This document shows positions 6,648-13,583 of a stretch of 20,137 nt of DNA, piece after piece. A model generated the notes under the pieces. That model worked only from the letters and a program-made list of their open reading frames with translations. It made no database searches and was not told the DNA's origin. Within the stretch, counting starts at the first letter, position 1; the number at the start of each line of letters is the position of its first letter. The stretch is from CAYSUS01 sp964434165. Lineage in GTDB: Bacteria > Planctomycetota > Planctomycetia > Pirellulales > Thermoguttaceae. The position numbers were made by a program, and so were the translations under genes. The DNA is taken from NCBI GenBank assembly GCA_964434165.1, contig CAYSUS010000117.1, positions 1 to 20,137 on the forward strand. Direction: 5' to 3'.

Positions 6648-7331
6648 CTACTCGCCCAGCGCGAACTCCTTCAGCCGTACCAGGTAATTGGGCCGGCGGG
6701 GCCGGATGGGCTTCCGGTCCGGACGGTCGGCGCGGGGTGCGCCCGGCTCCTGGGAAGCTGAAGCCGCGCGGAGCAACTCCCGCTGGCAGCGACGGTCGCG
6801 GATGCCGATCTCGTACCAGGGCAGGCCGAGCCGGGCGAGCAGCTCGCAGAACGTCTCGCCGTCGTGCAGGGCGGGCGCCAGCCGCAGGAGCATCGAGCGC
6901 CGCACCATCTGGTAACTGCCCGAAGCGACAGGTGGTGCACCGTGTCGGAGTCCGGGTTCGCCCGTGGACCCGCGGCCGACGACGATGTCGTGCCGCGCGG
7001 CGAGACGCCACAGACGCTGCACCTCGCCGATCCCCAGCGTGCACCCCGCGTCCTGAAAGAAGATGTGGTTGCCGCGGGCCATGGCCAGCCCGGTCCGGAT
7101 CGCCTCGGCCACGCCTCGCGGCTCCGCGTGTCCGGCGACGCGTAGTTGAGGATAGCGCGGCGCGAGCTCGCAGGCCACCTCCCGCGTGGCGTCCTCGGAT
7201 CCGTCGTCCACGAGGATCACCTCTACCGAGTGGCTCAACTCCACGAGGACTTCCAGGACTTCCGTGACCCGGGCTTCCAGGGAGGACTGGATGTTGCGGA
7301 CCGGCAGGACGGCGCTGAGCGATCGGGTCAC
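6648..7331 (-). CDS. Family 2 glycosyltransferase, short soluble form
   Basis: A 227-residue protein with the GT-A nucleotide-sugar binding core: SLSAVLPVRN at the N-terminus, VILVDDGSEDAT (38-49), and GVAEAIRTGLAMARG. This is typical of GT2 enzymes that transfer sugars from nucleotide or dolichyl-type donors. The metal-binding DxD site reads QDAG (93-96), so the second aspartate is replaced by glycine, although some GT2 members vary here. There is no transmembrane segment or C-terminal membrane domain. The start is GTG at 7331 with AAGGA 7-8 nt upstream; no ATG alternative fits. It is downstream of the hydrolase gene by 208 bp, a gap in which I see no gene. The acceptor is unknown. Confidence 0.85.
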   Translation of the reverse strand: MTRSLSAVLPVRNIQSSLEARVTEVLEVLVELSHSVEVILVDDGSEDATREVACELAPRYPQLRVAGHAEPRGVAEAIRTGLAMARGNHIFFQDAGCTLGIGEVQRLWRLAARHDIVVGRGSTGEPGLRHGAPPVASGSYQMVRRSMLLRLAPALHDGETFCELLARLGLPWYEIGIRDRRCQRELLRAASASQEPGAPRADRPDRKPIRPRRPNYLVRLKEFALGE

Positions 7332-7539
7332 GGTGCGTTCCTTTCGGGCGGGGTTTCGGGAGGGTCGAGCGCCGCTTTTCTTCTTCGGAACGCCGCCGGG
7401 TGGAATCCAGGGAAGTTGATCGGGGGGCGTTTACACAAGACCTGCCAGACGCGAGGGTCGTGACGGACGCGACGAAAACGCTCAAGAAGGCCCGTCCACG
7501 CGGCGTGACACCGCGGACGACCCGTACAAACGGACTCGC

Positions 7540-8799
7540 CTACGGCCGGTCCTCGAGCTTCTCCAGCGCCGCGATATGCTTCAGAGCCTCCTCGCGCAAG
7601 GCCGCGTTGGGACCGCGGCGGAGGATCTCGCGCCAGCGGGCCCGCGCCGCCGCGGCCCACTCGGCGCGCCTCTCCGCGTACGGTCCTTCGAGGGGCCCGG
7701 TCACGTAGTCGGAGAGGGCCCGCGCTTCCGCCACGCGGAAGCGGCGCTGTTCGTCCAGATCGGTCTTCACCCAGGGCCGATGCTTGGCGGCCGCGTAGCG
7801 GCGGAGGATCTGCCGGGCCTCTGCGGCGGCCGGTTCCTCGGGCCAGCGGTGCATCAGGCCTTTGAGCTGCATCAAGCCGGAGAAGAGCGTGTCGCGGCCG
7901 CGCAATCGCGCCTCGGCCTCGGCGAGCAGTAGCTCGGACCACGATCGCGCGTCGAGGGGGCCGTCGGCCGGATAGCGCATGGCGGCGCGCTGTTCGGCCG
8001 CTCGGCGTCGCGCTTCAAGGCCCTCTTCGAGCCAGGCGAACGCCTCGGCAAGAGTCTGTCCCTTGGGGATCGCGTGGCCGGCGCTCTCCTCCACCCACAC
8101 GCGAGTGCGCACGCCGACGGCCTTTAGCAGCGGGCCGCGCCATCGCTCGACCTCGCCGCGGTTGAAGTCCTCCTCGCCGGTGAGCAGGGCCACGCTGAGC
8201 CGCTCGCGCACGCGGTGCCGCAGCCACCGTTCCTCGCGGAGCCCGCCGCCGGCGCAGGCCGGGACCACGCCGCCGAAGCACTCCGGCAGGGCGAACGCGA
8301 TCGCCGAGGCCACGCGCCCGCCGCCGGAGATGCCGCCCAGGTACACGCGGTCGGGGTCGAGCCGGTAGGTGCGCCGCAGGTCGTCGAGCACGTCGAGCAC
8401 GATTCGCACCCGACGCTTGTACGGACAGCGATTGCCGGCCGCATGCGGCGAGGCGAACAGGGCCCCCTCCTTGCGGCATACCGGCTCCCACTGGGACCAG
8501 CCCGCCGGGGCGTCGCCCGCCGAAATGAAAAGCACTAGGGGATACGACTTGTCGGCATCATAGTCCTCGGGGACGAACAGGGCGTAACGCTGTCCGGTCG
8601 CGTCGTAGTCCGGGGTCCAGCCGGCAGGCGGCTCGGCGAAACTCCTCGGCGAGACGACGAACGTCCAGTCGAGCCGGCCCGGGCCGCCCACCGCGACCTT
8701 GGGGTGATAGCCGGTGCGGGGCTCCGCCGGCCCTCCCGGCGCGGCAAGGCCCGTAATCAAGGGCACGATCGCAACAGCCACGATGGGTCGGCCGCACAT
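7540..8799 (-). CDS. Secreted alpha/beta hydrolase (esterase/peptidase-like)
   Basis: A 419-residue protein. Residues 1-20 are a Sec-type signal peptide (MCGRP then VAVAIVPLITGLAA). The alpha/beta hydrolase part carries RYALFVPEDYDADKSYPLVLF, and the nucleophile elbow GISGG with Ser158. Asp211 (LTGEEDF) and His242 (ESAGHAIPKG) can complete the triad. This resembles PHB-depolymerase/feruloyl-esterase-like or S9-type hydrolases; the substrate is not predictable. About 150 C-terminal residues are Ala/Arg/Glu-rich helices without recognised domain. The frame stays open upstream to 9321, but that part runs opposite the zinc ribbon and isomerase genes. I therefore chose the ATG at 8799, preceded by AGGA and 4 nt after the zinc ribbon stop codon, which implies co-transcription. 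Confidence 0.82.
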   Translation of the reverse strand: MCGRPIVAVAIVPLITGLAAPGGPAEPRTGYHPKVAVGGPGRLDWTFVVSPRSFAEPPAGWTPDYDATGQRYALFVPEDYDADKSYPLVLFISAGDAPAGWSQWEPVCRKEGALFASPHAAGNRCPYKRRVRIVLDVLDDLRRTYRLDPDRVYLGGISGGGRVASAIAFALPECFGGVVPACAGGGLREERWLRHRVRERLSVALLTGEEDFNRGEVERWRGPLLKAVGVRTRVWVEESAGHAIPKGQTLAEAFAWLEEGLEARRRAAEQRAAMRYPADGPLDARSWSELLLAEAEARLRGRDTLFSGLMQLKGLMHRWPEEPAAAEARQILRRYAAAKHRPWVKTDLDEQRRFRVAEARALSDYVTGPLEGPYAERRAEWAAAARARWREILRRGPNAALREEALKHIAALEKLEDRP

Positions 8800-8803
8800 G
8801 CTA

Positions 8804-8995
8804 TCAGTCCTGCTCGGGCTGGTCGGCCTCCTGACGCCAACCGGGCACGTCGCCTTCGAGCGGCTGGCGCGCCTGGCGGAGGACGTGCCCCTCGGCCAGT
8901 TCGACCCATGCGCCGCAGTCGCACCGGACGCCGCTGCCGAACTGGAACAGCGTGACGTCGAAGTCCGCGCCGCAATTGGGGCAGGTGATGGCCAT
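8804..8995 (-). CDS. Small zinc ribbon protein
   Basis: A 63-residue protein beginning MAITCPNCGADFDV. Cys5 and Cys8 form a CxxC knuckle and Cys25 and Cys27 a CxC pair (GVRCDCGAWVEL), enough to bind one zinc ion. The C-terminal half is polar and probably disordered. Short zinc ribbons of this kind are found as conserved hypothetical proteins; no function is established that I can name. The ATG at 8995 has GAGGA 8 nt upstream. It sits between the sugar isomerase-like gene (28-nt gap) and the hydrolase gene (4-nt gap), so it is likely part of their transcript. Confidence 0.8.
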   Translation of the reverse strand: MAITCPNCGADFDVTLFQFGSGVRCDCGAWVELAEGHVLRQARQPLEGDVPGWRQEADQPEQD

Positions 8996-9023
8996 GGGCG
9001 GCTTCCTCGACGGTCGTGCCCTG

Positions 9024-9884
9024 CTACCCGACGACCGAAAGGATGCCGCGGAAATAGCCGACCGACTCGGCGCAGCCGCACAAGGGATCGTCGCCCTCGG
9101 CCTCGTACTCCAGCGAGCAGACGCCGGGGTAGCCGATCTCGATCAGCTTGGCGAAGAACGCCGGCAGGTCGATCACGCCGCGTCCGGCCGGGCAGGCCCG
9201 ACCCTTGGCCGTGGCCACGGTCACGTCCTTGACGTGAACGTCGAGGATGCGATCCGCCACCTCGTCGACCGTCTCGACCAGGTCCGCCCCGTAGCGCACC
9301 GTGTGGCCGATGTCGATACACACGCCGATCCGCTTGTCGAGATTCTTGATCTTCTCGCAGGCGCTCTGGGGCAGCGGCCAGGTCCGATCGCCGGGCCCGT
9401 GGTTGTGGATCGCCACCCGGATGTCGTGCTCCTTGACCTGCTTCTCGATCGCCGGGAGCAGATCGGGGGCCGGGGCGCCGACGATCGTCTTCATCCCTGC
9501 CGCCTTGGCATAGGCGAACGCCCGATCCACTTCCTCGGGCTTCTTCATGCCGATCACGCCGCCGCCATAGAGGTTCAAGCCCGCCTCCTTGACCTTGGCC
9601 ACGGTCTCGGCGATCTGCTCCGCCGAGGCATCCAGCGGCAGGTGGAACGACTTCAGGCAGATCATCTCCAGCCCCAGTCGCCTGGTCATGGCCAGCGTCT
9701 CGTCGAGGTTGAACTTGCGGAGCGTGTAGGAGGCCATGCCGAGCTGGAACTTGGGCTTGCCGTCGGCGGCGGACGGAGCAGCCTGGGCCGAACGATGCGG
9801 GATCTGAGTTGCGGCCGCCGCCACAGAGGCAGCACCGGCAAGCTTGAAGAAGTCGCGGCGGGTCGGGTCAATGGTGGGTCGCAT
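9024..9884 (-). CDS. Tat-exported sugar phosphate isomerase/epimerase-like TIM-barrel protein
   Basis: A 286-residue member of the xylose isomerase-like TIM-barrel superfamily (AP endonuclease 2 family fold). The N-terminus carries a twin-arginine signal, TRRDFFKLAGAASVAAAA (8-25), with likely cleavage near AQA-AP (about 35). The barrel begins FQLGMASYTLRKFNLDET. Probable metal or substrate residues occur in AIHNHGPGD, VCIDIGHTV, DVHVKDV and SLEYEAEGDD. Such proteins act on sugars or inositols, but the precise reaction cannot be assigned. The start at 9884 has AAGGA 8 nt upstream. It is 46 nt downstream of lutC, so it may be in the same transcription unit. Confidence 0.9.
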   Translation of the reverse strand: MRPTIDPTRRDFFKLAGAASVAAAATQIPHRSAQAAPSAADGKPKFQLGMASYTLRKFNLDETLAMTRRLGLEMICLKSFHLPLDASAEQIAETVAKVKEAGLNLYGGGVIGMKKPEEVDRAFAYAKAAGMKTIVGAPAPDLLPAIEKQVKEHDIRVAIHNHGPGDRTWPLPQSACEKIKNLDKRIGVCIDIGHTVRYGADLVETVDEVADRILDVHVKDVTVATAKGRACPAGRGVIDLPAFFAKLIEIGYPGVCSLEYEAEGDDPLCGCAESVGYFRGILSVVG

Positions 9885-9930
9885 GGGTGGATCCTTCGTG
9901 TGCAGGTCTTCTCTTCATGGAACGCAGGAC

Positions 9931-10581
9931 TCAGTCAACCAGCATCACCACCAGACGCTTGGGGCCGTGGACGCCGAGGATGAGGATCTTCTCTATGTCG
10001 GCCGTGCGGCTGGGGCCTGTGACGAGCACGAACTCGCTGCGCAGGGCCGGATCGGCGGCGCGCTGGGCGACCTCGTCCCAGGCGGCCGGCATGTGCTCGA
10101 AGAGCCGCGCGCTCCGCCCGACCACGATGCTCACCGCCGGCAGGTAACACAGCAACCGCTCGTACGCGGTGGCCGGGGCGATCATCGCACTGCCCGTGTC
10201 GGCGAGGAACAGGTCGGCCTCGATCACGCCGGCTTCAAGCCCGGCCAGGGCCTTGGGGTCGCCTTGCTCTTCGTTCCACACCAGCCGCTCGGCCGGAAGT
10301 CCGGACACGATCTCGCGGACCAGGTCCCGATCCATGGCGCCAATCCTGCCCTCACCCAGCTCGGCGATCACTTCACCCAGCTTGGATCGGGCCTCTTGGG
10401 CCGTGCCGCAGCGCCGCGGCTCGCCGCTGACCGCCTCCAGCTCCGAAATAAACCGGCCGGCCATCTGGTCGATCGAGGGACTCTCGCGGGGCCAGACCTC
10501 CGGTTCCGGCGGCAACTCCAGGGCCGGGTCGCCGGACACGTGTTGGCGGATTCGGCTGAGGATGGCGTCGCGACTGGACAT
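9931..10581 (-). CDS. lutC: LutC, LUD-domain subunit of the lactate oxidation system
   Basis: A 216-residue LUD (lactate utilisation) domain protein. With LutA and LutB it is known in Bacillus and others to oxidise L-lactate to pyruvate in the cytoplasm. Recognisable features are the N-terminal SSRDAILSRIRQHV, the ADLFLADTGSAMIAP strand-loop and the C-terminal LVTGPSRTADIEKILILGVHGP, which is the hallmark of LutC. The ATG at 10581 lacks a Shine-Dalgarno sequence; three tandem GTTAGTG units start 5 nt upstream instead. It is 122 nt downstream of lutB. Length is normal and no residues appear missing. Confidence 0.92.
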   Translation of the reverse strand: MSSRDAILSRIRQHVSGDPALELPPEPEVWPRESPSIDQMAGRFISELEAVSGEPRRCGTAQEARSKLGEVIAELGEGRIGAMDRDLVREIVSGLPAERLVWNEEQGDPKALAGLEAGVIEADLFLADTGSAMIAPATAYERLLCYLPAVSIVVGRSARLFEHMPAAWDEVAQRAADPALRSEFVLVTGPSRTADIEKILILGVHGPKRLVVMLVD

Positions 10582-10585
10582 GGAT

Positions 10586-10606
10586 GTTAGTGGTTAGTGG
10601 TTAGTG
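10586..10606. repeat. Three perfect tandem GTTAGTG heptamers upstream of lutC
   Basis: Three identical 7-bp copies occupy the place where the lutC ribosome binding site would be (on the coding strand CACTAAC repeated). Copy number change here would move upstream signals relative to the start codon in 7-bp steps. The gap also holds the short repeat CGTACTC/CGTAATCGTACTC near 10676-10693. Confidence 0.75.
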
Positions 10607-10703
10607 GTGTGGCGATCGGCTTGCCCAATCCCTACCCTCCAGTCTCTGCGGTGCAGGTGGTGGGTGGTCGTGCTTTCGTACTCGTAATCGTACTCCCCTT
10701 CCT

Positions 10704-12146
10704 CTACTCCTTGCCCTCTTCCTCGAGTGCTTCTGGTCTGAGTTGCGCGCCGTTCCTGCGCCACCAGGCGCGGAAGGCGGGGCCGTCGGGGACGCGCGGC
10801 AGCTCCCGGCCACGGGTCCATGCCCCGAGCTTGTCGGGATGCCAGGGCAGGAACCTGGCCATGCGCACGCCCAGCCTGACCATGGCCATGGCCAGGGCAT
10901 ACCGCTTGGGGCCGGACATGAACCACGCCCAGGTCTTCCATGTGATCCGTTCCGTCCAGGAGTTCATGGGCGAGGGCTCGCTCACCGCGCGGTGCCGGAG
11001 GTGGACGAGTTGATGCGGGATGTCGATCTTTACCGGGCAGACCTCGCCGCAAGCCCCGCACAGCGACGAGGCGAACGGCAGCGTGCCGGCCTTGTCCAGC
11101 CCCACCAGGTGCGGCGAGAGGATGGCGCCGATCGGGCCCGGATAGACCCACCCGTAGGCCCAGCCCCCGGTGCGGCGGTAGACCGGGCAGGCATTCAGGC
11201 ACGCCCCGCAACGGATACAGAACAGGGCCGCCCGCGCGGCCGGGTCCTTAAGCACGTTGGTGCGGCCGTTGTCGAGGACGATCACGTAGAGCTTTCGCCC
11301 TGGCGTGCTGCCGTGGAACAGGTGCGTGTAGGTGGTCAGCTTCTGGCCCGTGCCGCTGCGGGCGAGGAGGTTGAGGAACACGGGCAGGTGCCGGATGCTG
11401 GGGATCACTTTCTCGATGCCCATCATCGCCACGTGCACGCGCGGGGCCGCGGTGGACAGCCCCGCGTTGCCCTCGTTCTCGATGATGCAGAGCGAGCCCG
11501 TGTCGGCCAGGGCGAAGTTCACGCCCGAGACACCCAGGTCGGCGCGGATGAAATCCTCGCGCAGGTGCTTGCGCGCGGTGTGCGTCAGCTCGCGGTGCTC
11601 GGCGGTGAAGGGCTCGTCGAGCTTCTCGTGGAACAGCTTGCCCACGTCCTCGGCGGAGAGGTGCAGGGCCGGGGTGACGATGTGGATCGGCCGCTGCCTG
11701 GCGAGCTGCACCAGGTACTCGCCCAGGTCGGTCTCCACCGCCCGAATGCCGGCGTGCTCGAGGTGATGGTTCAACTCCATCTCCTCGGTGACCATCGACT
11801 TCGACTTGACGACCGTCTTCACCTGGTGCTCTTCGGCGATCCGCAGCAAGTGCCGGTTGGCCTCGTCGGCATCGGCGGCATAGAGCACCGTGACGTCCCG
11901 GGCAGCGATGTTCCGCTCGAACTCCACCAGGAGCTTGTCGAGGTTGGAGATCGCATAGCGCTTGATGGCGTTGGCCTCGTCGCGCCACGTTTCGAACTGC
12001 GGGATCGAGCCGGCGATCTCACGATTGTGCTTGCTGGACCGCTCGGCCGACTGGGCCAGCGAGGGAAAGCCCTCCGGCTCGTAGAGGCCCTTGGTGAGGT
12101 CCTTGAGGAACTCGGCACCTTCGAGATGGGACGGGACGTCGGACAT
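10704..12146 (-). CDS. lutB: LutB, LUD-domain iron-sulfur subunit of the lactate oxidation system
   Basis: A 480-residue protein with an N-terminal LUD domain (about 60-300; KSKSMVTEEMELN, FIRADLGVSGVNFALADTGS) and a ferredoxin-like domain. Cysteines for two [4Fe-4S] clusters are at 310, 313, 316 and 320 (CIRCGACLNACP) and 363, 366 and 370 (CGACGEVCP). A C-terminal W-rich tail (WTERITWKTWAWFM) ends in a charged segment. This matches LutB/YkgF, which passes electrons from lactate oxidation. It lies between lutA (69-nt gap) and lutC, the usual order. The ATG at 12146 has no Shine-Dalgarno sequence; a duplicated GAGTCAGGGG lies just upstream. Confidence 0.96.
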   Translation of the reverse strand: MSDVPSHLEGAEFLKDLTKGLYEPEGFPSLAQSAERSSKHNREIAGSIPQFETWRDEANAIKRYAISNLDKLLVEFERNIAARDVTVLYAADADEANRHLLRIAEEHQVKTVVKSKSMVTEEMELNHHLEHAGIRAVETDLGEYLVQLARQRPIHIVTPALHLSAEDVGKLFHEKLDEPFTAEHRELTHTARKHLREDFIRADLGVSGVNFALADTGSLCIIENEGNAGLSTAAPRVHVAMMGIEKVIPSIRHLPVFLNLLARSGTGQKLTTYTHLFHGSTPGRKLYVIVLDNGRTNVLKDPAARAALFCIRCGACLNACPVYRRTGGWAYGWVYPGPIGAILSPHLVGLDKAGTLPFASSLCGACGEVCPVKIDIPHQLVHLRHRAVSEPSPMNSWTERITWKTWAWFMSGPKRYALAMAMVRLGVRMARFLPWHPDKLGAWTRGRELPRVPDGPAFRAWWRRNGAQLRPEALEEEGKE

Positions 12147-12168
12147 GGCCGGGAAAAGAAGGGGTCGA

Positions 12169-12192
12169 GAGTCAGGGGACAGGAGTCAGGGG
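12169..12192. repeat. Duplicated GAGTCAGGGG in the lutA-lutB gap
   Basis: Two identical 10-bp copies start 14 bp apart (12169-12178 and 12183-12192), between the lutA stop codon and the lutB start. No function is evident; it parallels the heptamer array in front of lutC. Confidence 0.6.
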
Positions 12193-12215
12193 GGCGAAAC
12201 GCGCCGCCTCACCCT

Positions 12216-12989
12216 TCAGTCTCCGGTGGTCAGCAGCTCCGCAATGTGCATGCAACGGACGTCCTTCGCCTCGGGTCGGCGGCGGAGGATGCCGTCGATG
12301 TGCATCAGGCAACTGATGTCGGCCGAGGCGACGACCTCGGCCCCGCTCTTCAGGATATTGTCCGCCTTGGTGTTGCCCATGGCCAGGGACGTGCCGGGCA
12401 TCTTCACGCTGAACGTGCCGCCGAACCCGCAGCATTCCTCGGCGTTGGGCAGCTCGACATACTCGAGGCCCTCCACTTTCTTGAGCAGCTCCAAGGGCGG
12501 GTTGACCACGCCCAGCTCGCGCCGGGTGTGGCAGCCGTTGTGCAACGTCACCTTGTGGGGGAACCGGGCGCCGACGTCGGTCACGCCCATCACCTCGACG
12601 AGGAACTCGGTCAATTCGTACACCCGGCGGCCCACCTCGACCACGCGCTCGTCCGGATCGACGTGGCCGAAGAACACACGACACATGGCGGTGCACGAGC
12701 CCGAGGGCGAGACGATCCACTTGTGGTCGCCGAAGGCTTCGGCGAAGTGGCGGACAACCCTGCGGGCCTCGTCCCAATAGCCGGAGTTGAAGGCCGGCTG
12801 TCCGCAGCAGGTCTGCTCCGGAGGGTACACCACGGGCACCTGGAGCCAGGTGAGCAGCTCGGCCGTGGCCTGGGCGATCTGGGGGTAGAACTGGTCGATG
12901 TAGCAGGGGATGAACAGGGCGACCGGCTCGCCTGGCTCGTAAACCGGATACGAACCGGGCGACGGCGCGGAAGTCGGCGAATGGCTCAT
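12216..12989 (-). CDS. lutA: LutA, cysteine-rich (CCG-domain) subunit of the lactate oxidation system
   Basis: A 257-residue protein with the two CCG modules typical of LutA/YkgE and of GlcF/HdrB-like electron-transfer subunits: QTCCGQPAFNSG and EECCGFGGTFSVK, each preceded by its own cysteine region (IPCYIDQFYP, LHNGCHTRRELG). It should bind an iron-sulfur centre and act with LutB and LutC. I chose the ATG at 12989. A GTG at 13019 would add ten residues (MASSLAPSST), but neither start has a good ribosome binding site and the added residues are not conserved-looking. A TATAAC -10-like box lies about 41 nt upstream and a structured leader-like element about 135-290 nt upstream. It is first in the lut operon. 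Confidence 0.93.
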   Translation of the reverse strand: MSHSPTSAPSPGSYPVYEPGEPVALFIPCYIDQFYPQIAQATAELLTWLQVPVVYPPEQTCCGQPAFNSGYWDEARRVVRHFAEAFGDHKWIVSPSGSCTAMCRVFFGHVDPDERVVEVGRRVYELTEFLVEVMGVTDVGARFPHKVTLHNGCHTRRELGVVNPPLELLKKVEGLEYVELPNAEECCGFGGTFSVKMPGTSLAMGNTKADNILKSGAEVVASADISCLMHIDGILRRRPEAKDVRCMHIAELLTTGD

Positions 12990-13029
12990 GGTGGATGACG
13001 GAGCGAGGGAGGAAGCCACGATACCCCAT

Positions 13030-13035
13030 GTTATA
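13030..13035 (-). promoter_or_regulatory. Possible -10 box for the lut operon
   Basis: On the minus strand TATAAC lies about 41 nt upstream of the lutA ATG and 11 nt upstream of the alternative GTG. No -35 hexamer of quality was found 16-18 bp further up, so a leaderless or activator-dependent promoter would be needed. Low certainty. Confidence 0.3.
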
Positions 13036-13122
13036 ACTCGCGGTGCGGCCAGAGGCTACGGTGTGGACGGCCGGGCCGACCGCCGCTGGCCCGCAGGCCA
13101 ACGCAGCGCCCAAAGAACAACC

Positions 13123-13154
13123 AAGGCCCGGCGCCCCAGGGGCGGCCGGGCCTT
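13123..13154 (-). terminator. Strong hairpin terminator upstream of lutA
   Basis: AAGGCCCGGC (13123-13132) pairs over 10 bp with GCCGGGCCTT (13145-13154). After a one-base bulge four more pairs extend the inner stem. On the minus strand it is followed by GGTTGTTCTTT; on the plus strand a TGTTTTT stands 7 nt after it, so it may work in both directions. Minus-strand use fits the flanking genes: it would end transcripts arriving from the metallopeptidase/ribosomal operon or from the leader-like element. Confidence 0.7.
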
Positions 13155-13225
13155 GTGGCTTGTTTTTCAGATCAGCATGATCCGAAGGGAGGTGGCTGCC
13201 CAAACCGGCAGCCCGCCGGCTGTCG

Positions 13226-13264
13226 TCAAGCGGATCCACCTCCGCGAGAAATAGTACAGCCCAC
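13226..13264 (-). CDS. Possible 12-residue leader peptide
   Basis: GTG at 13264 stands 7 nt after AGGAGG within the full 16S complement, and TGA is at 13226-13228. The product would be MGCTISRGGGSA. The ribosome binding site is the strongest in the window, which is the only reason to consider translation. The stop codon falls beyond the second SD-like site, so a ribosome on this ORF would unwind the SD/anti-SD stem. There is no run of one amino acid as in classical attenuators. Confidence 0.25.
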   Translation of the reverse strand: MGCTISRGGGSA

Positions 13265-13282
13265 TAGATCACCTCCTTTCTA

Positions 13283-13583
13283 CTGAGTCCCCCCGTTTTC
13301 GGCGCGATTGCCATCTCGGCCTACTGGCGGGTCTTCAGTCCGTCGTGCCGCGTTCGCACGACCCGTCAAGCATCTCCATTCTTTCGCGAAGCGGAGCCTT
13401 TGGCAATAGCATTCAACGGCAACATCGGAAGACGTCCGGATCACGGGACCCAGACTTCCGAACTCATCGAGACTTCGGAGGTCTGTCGGCCCCATCCCGC
13501 CACAGGATGGGGGCCCCCGTCCGGGGCGGTCCTTCGGTGCGGCGTGCGCCGAGCCCGCGCGCCGTCCATCGCTGCAGGCGTCC
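13283..13583. other. Intergenic region downstream of the metallopeptidase gene
   Basis: Between the stop codon of the metallopeptidase and the leader-like element there is no credible gene. The stretch contains copy 2 of the 35-bp repeat (13450-13484). Overlapping frames have non-protein composition. No consensus promoter was seen. Confidence 0.5.
13450..13484. repeat. 35-bp hairpin repeat, copy 2
   Basis: CCAGACTTCCGAA-N6-GAGACTTCGGAGGTCT, identical to copy 1 (5114-5148) at all 29 positions outside the 6-bp spacer, and in the same orientation. The spacer differs (CTCATC against GTGCGG). The arms still pair over 13 bp with one mismatch and one wobble. Confidence 0.8.

Larger units (their letters stand above)
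13123..13282 (-). ncRNA. Candidate structured leader or small RNA with SD and anti-SD segments
   Basis: The minus-strand transcript would begin near TAGAAAGGAGGTGATC (13267-13282), an exact complement of the 16S rRNA 3' tail. A GTG with 12 codons follows. Then GGAGGTGG (13236-13243), a second SD-like site, can pair perfectly with CCACCTCC (13188-13195). A 5-bp hairpin (13196-13200 with 13207-13211) stacks on that stem, GATCA-GCA-TGATC (13169-13181) forms another hairpin, and the terminator hairpin closes the element. I do not recognise an RNA family. Either an attenuator of lutABC or an independent RNA is possible. No clear promoter was seen above it. Confidence 0.35.

Noticed and set aside
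8800..9321. N-terminal extension of the hydrolase frame by 174 codons
   Set aside because: The extension runs through the zinc ribbon and isomerase genes in another frame and has Arg/Gly-rich non-protein composition; a signal peptide begins at the ATG at 8799.
10743..12998. 751-codon plus-strand open frame
   Set aside because: It is antisense to lutB and lutA, which have clear family motifs; long antisense frames are common in GC-rich DNA.
12172..13239. 355-codon minus-strand frame crossing the terminator hairpin and lutA
   Set aside because: It overlaps lutA out of frame and passes through the terminator and leader stems; no family motifs or ribosome binding site.
13267..13282. Possible 3' end of a 16S rRNA gene on the plus strand
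   Set aside because: Only 16 nt match the 16S tail; the DNA before it lacks the conserved helix 45 region and the rest of the gene.
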